Source: Symbiodinium natans (lineage: Eukaryota > Sar > Dinophyceae > Suessiales > Symbiodiniaceae). Taken from it: 64,000 nt of DNA. The position numbers and the translations under genes were made by a program. The notes beneath the pieces were generated by a model. That model ran no database searches, was not told the origin of the DNA, and saw nothing but the letters and a program-made list of their open reading frames with translations. This document shows positions 52,878 through 64,000 of this stretch, piece by piece. The stretch spans positions 123,501 through 187,500 of the forward strand of contig CAJNDS010002367.1 of the NCBI GenBank assembly GCA_905221605.1, read 5' to 3'. How positions within the stretch are numbered: the first letter of the stretch is position 1; every line of letters starts with the position of its first letter.

Positions 52878-53639
52878 GTATGTAACATCTGTGTTATCCT
52901 TTCGGGAATTCCCCCTGTCTCGCACTGATGGTCTGACACAACATGCTTCCTCGACATCATCCTGTCCGGTGCGGTTTCTTAGTTTGCCATATCGAGAAGC
53001 ATGGCAACCAACATTTCGGCAGATTCTCGACAAACATGGCATGGCCATTCAGGTTTTGGATTATGTTTGGGCGGACACGGCTTATAGTGCATTCGTACTG
53101 CAAGGCAATAAGTTTCCTTGCCTTTGACTGCCATCCTCACCCTTGCAGCCATGCAATACGAAAGGCTGCGCAGGACAATCGCATCGAAGTTCATAATGCG
53201 TGTTTGGCACAGGTGAGCGATGACTTTTCGAAGCAGGACGGGTAATCGTGACGATGCATGTAGGATTCATTGCCGGCTTGTGCCACAACTTGCCTCGACG
53301 ATGTTCATGCCTCTACCCATTCAATGTCACTAAATTCTCACACGACACCCAGGACGCGTGCCCGAACCCAATCGGAACGCCTGTTGCTCCGACCTCGCGT
53401 GTGTATGAGTTGGTGCGCAACAGTTTTTGTGAAGGACTGTGTGCCCATGCGACGTCACAGCTGGACACAGAAAGTGCGCATTGTGCATACGGCCGTAAAT
53501 GGTCATGGGATATACTGCGGCAAATTTCTTCGACTCATGCGTCTGCAAGGTCCGAGCGGTGGCTGCCATGGCGGCTTGGGCGGACAGGCATCACCTCCGC
53601 CTCTTCTCAGTACTGTTCTATCAACACGCATAATGTTGT

Positions 53640-54090
53640 AGTAAGACTATATTGTTACTATTGCGGTTCTTCATGCCTTCATTTATGTCATGAATATTGT
53701 AAATACTATCAATTGATAGTATGAGAATTAGGAGTCTTGTGAAGCTTCTGAAAAGTATGAAGATTAAATGAAAACTATTCATGAACGTCGTCAGTATTGT
53801 TAATCGTGTAAAATCATCACCATCATAATGCTATTCATCTTATGAAGAAATTCAATACGTTACTTCTATCATATTCAATATCAGGAACACTATTGCTTTA
53901 ACCTTATGAATGTTCTTCTTGAATTAAGAGCAATATGAACACTACGAATATTATGACTATCATGAATACTATGAACGCTATGAATCCTATGAGTGTTGTG
54001 ACTGTGGTGAATATGTTACATATTATTTCTGATATGAATATTACTACATTCTTTAACATTAACTTCTGTGATTCACACGGTAAGACTTAG
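53640..54090. other. AT-rich degenerate TATGAA-type repeat
   Basis: About 450 bases of AT-rich sequence in which TATGAA, ATGAAT and ACTATGAA recur imperfectly. Best read as a decayed simple repeat. Confidence 0.6.
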
Positions 54091-54109
54091 CATTTTATGA
54101 TGAATCACC

Positions 54110-55500
54110 TGGCTCAGTGGTTCCTGCACCAGCCAACTGACGAGCTTAATAGGGTCGCACGTTCACTTCTGCCGGGGAAGTCGTTTGACAGACTGCTGGC
54201 GCTGGGTGCCGACCGGCTGCGCTTGTTTGACTTGCATGTAGCCCTGGTCGGAATCATCACTAATCATATTCCCTTCGGGCCCTTTGCAATTCTACTAGAA
54301 TAGCCCACGACATGCACGGCTGCAGCTGTTTCATCGAAGCTTTTGCCCACGCTTCAGCGCGCCGCGGTCGCAGCCGACATGGCCGTCGAATTGCGGCTGA
54401 CCACGGCCAAGCCCGCAACATTCTATTTGCGTGCGGCGAGGCACCTCATGACTCATGGGGGAGTAATGTTGACTAGATTATAGATGTCCTGTGGCGAGAC
54501 AACCCGCAAACTTGTGGCATCTTGTGGTGTTGTCTGAAGTTTCTGAGCCAAGGGCTTGAAGCATCTTGCAATTCGAGCACAGCTGTTGCGTTTGGGCAGA
54601 TGCTTCAGACTGCGCATCCAGGTCGTTTCTGGAAGGCGTGCCCGCCAAAGATGACAAGCCTGAGAAGCCCCCAGTGGACACCGTCACGCTCATGGCCCTG
54701 GGAAACGCGATCAGTTCCTTTGGCTACAATAATCCCTGAGCCCCTAAACCCTAAAACCTAAATCCTACACCCTAAGCCCCATGACATGTGTAGCTAGTGG
54801 CTGCATCGGTCAATGAAGCTTTTGGACTGTCTTGGACTCAAGGCGTGGCATCGTACATCGGTGGCACTTTGGAGAAGGACCCTGCCACGCTGAGCGGCGC
54901 ACTCTGTCAGTTCGAGTCGGCTGCCTGTTGTTGAAGAACATCATGTTTCAGCTCGCGAATGTTGCATTTGGGGTGTGCCTTCGAGTCCCTTGTGAAAAAA
55001 GGGTGTGCTTTGCAGACTGAGCTTGCAGGAAGGTTTGGCGACCATCGCGGCCGTCCACCACCCAGTAAGGAGGTGAATCATAAAGGCTTAGGCTGGTCAT
55101 GTTTGTGTGTGCTGGGCCGTCCTGGCACAGTTGTTTGGCACAGGTCCGAACCAAATGGAGCAGCGTTCCTGGACCCGTGAAGCATTCTCCCAATGTCACT
55201 GTGGTGCTGAAAAGGAGCTTCCCCCCGGCTTTGTTTGTAGATGGCGAAGGGATGTGGGTGTGACCACTTCGTGTTGAGTCATGTCGAAGGGCTCCGCTTG
55301 CCGTGCATGTTCGCGTGCAGGCTTCTTTGAGGGGAGCAGCAATGCCGACTCATACTCGTAGCATATTCTAGCAGTCATACCTTCAAACTTGCGATTATGA
55401 TGAAACTAGCTGTTGGGATACGTTCATTGGGCGCAGGAAGGCCGCTGAGAAGGCTCTGGCTGGTGACCTGACCGTGACGACGGCGTGGGGCCCAGTCTCG
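54110..55500 (+). CDS. Candidate exons of an unrecognised gene upstream of phosphoglucomutase
   Basis: Four to five open segments with coherent protein composition: LAQWFLHQPTDELNRVARSL (about 54115), AAVAADMAVELRLTTAKPAT (about 54360), FLEGVPAKDDKPEKPPVDTV and MALGNAISSFGY (about 54630-54730), GVASYIGGTLEKDPATLSGA (about 54843), and KAAEKALAGDLTVTTAWGPV (about 55438). A CCCTAAA block (54735-54780) precedes the acceptor at 54793. All lie on the + strand and probably form one gene. No family is recognised, and exact boundaries are open. Confidence 0.35.
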
Positions 55501-55786
55501 GACTACATTAACCATATATGCAGTATTGACAAGACATCTTCAGACAAATGCAGTTGCTGGTAGTTGGTGGGAGTGGCCAGATACGTACCGCGCAGATCCT
55601 TCCTTCCGAAAATATCAATCGCGTGACAGGAAGCACGCACACAAATGATTCAATCTTGATGAACTTTCTTGCGCTCTAACCCCCACACCCTGTAAAGTGT
55701 TGCTTGATGCTGCTTTGCGGGCGGGACAAGAAAACCTTGCAATACCCGCCCTGCACATCCCCATCTCCAACTGCCTTCCAGCGGAG

Positions 55787-63240
<7,454 letters not shown>

Positions 63241-64000
63241 GCATCCTCCCAATCCCGCGGCCTGGCTTCGCAGATGTGGACGATTGTGACTAACCCGAAA
63301 CCCTAAACCCTAAGGTTTAGGTTGCAGGATTCAGAGGTTGTTTTTGGGTTTACTTTGGGGTTCTGTGGGGTGTAGGGTGTAGGGTTTGTTCAAGGGGGTT
63401 TAGGGCGGCTCATGGGGTTTAACTTTGTGGTGTTTTACTGTATAACTTTAGATCCTTAGCTTTTTGTGGTTTATTGGGTTTCTTAATAAGAGTTTGTAGT
63501 TTATGGCTACCCTCCTAACTGCAATAAACTGGGCGGTTCATGGGGTTTAGGGGCGGGGCACTCGTTTCGCAAGTGTCGCGTTCACATCGCAGGTGAAGGT
63601 ATAGCTTACCCTGTTCGTACTGTTAACAACAGACCTGCGAATGGACATGCTCTCACGAGAGCCTTCGCTTAAGCAACCTATGTTCAACAATGTCTGGGGA
63701 GAATCTTTGCGACCACGTTTTGGAGGACCCTCAGATTCTGTTTGTCTTGTGATGGTCCTTTGTCGTTGCACTTGTTTGTCGTAGGCTATGGTTGTAATCC
63801 TATTTCGCTTGAGTCGGTTGTTTTTGGTAGACGCTTCTTTCGCAGCTGTGAAGGGTTGTCGAGTTCTGCATTCTTGCTGGGGGGGAGGGGTAGGGGGGGT
63901 GTGGTTACGTCCCTTGTGTTGCGTGCAGTCTGAAACCTCGTGGGTGTTTCCCGAAACCTCGGTATTTACAATGCTTTCGGCACTTTTGGATGGTTTTTTC
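63241..64000. other. Downstream of phosphoglucomutase; no supported gene
   Basis: A short CCCTAAACCCTAAGGTTTAGG junction of both telomere-like strands at 63299-63320, then G/T-rich unique sequence to the window end. Confidence 0.5.

Overview
The window looks like nuclear DNA of a dinoflagellate, most likely of the Symbiodiniaceae/Suessiales type. The reasons are: genes cut into many tiny exons; introns that begin GC, GA or GT and always end AG before an exon-initial G; every recognisable host gene on the + strand; interspersed Arabidopsis-type telomere-like repeats (TTTAGGG/CCCTAAA); a relic of the dinoflagellate spliced leader; and retroelement ORFs of a kind common in these genomes. No rRNA, tRNA, CRISPR or bacterial operon structure was seen. 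Much of the sequence is intron, microsatellite or short mobile element.

Layout. 1-8.4 kb: mostly intron-like or intergenic sequence with telomere-like blocks, TA and (CTCACT)n/(CACTTA)n microsatellites, a TTTTGGGG tract and a few candidate short exons. 8.5-10.3 kb: one intact intronless F-box/leucine-rich-repeat gene. 13.6-16.9 kb: a voltage-gated K+ channel gene with two C-terminal EF-hands, split by introns. 17-35.4 kb: many short candidate exons (coiled-coil, acidic, and repeated TQTEA motifs) separated by introns carrying telomere-like blocks and at least seven copies of an inverted-repeat element about 120 bp long; the host protein(s) here are not recognised. 38.4-47.2 kb: a GC-rich cluster of nested non-LTR retroelement pieces, ending in one nearly full-length copy with four ORFs (membrane-segment ORF, zinc-finger ORF, reverse transcriptase, zinc-knuckle/endonuclease-like ORF) and a spliced-leader relic at its 5' end. 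47.9-51.1 kb: a PIN-like (Mem_trans, auxin-efflux-carrier family) transporter in several exons. 52.7-55.5 kb: candidate exons of unrecognised gene(s). 55.8-63.2 kb: an almost complete phosphoglucomutase gene that can be reconstructed as 23 exons.

How it fits together. The host genes (channel, transporter, phosphoglucomutase, F-box protein) are functionally unrelated. They lie head to tail in one direction, as is usual in dinoflagellate chromosomes, where transcripts are matured by spliced-leader trans-splicing. The most unusual features are the architecture of the introns (telomere-like blocks placed with a strand bias at intron ends, several families of palindromic mini-elements, and 22 traced introns in one gene with only 5 GT donors) and the retroelement cluster, in which one copy carries stacked spliced-leader tails.
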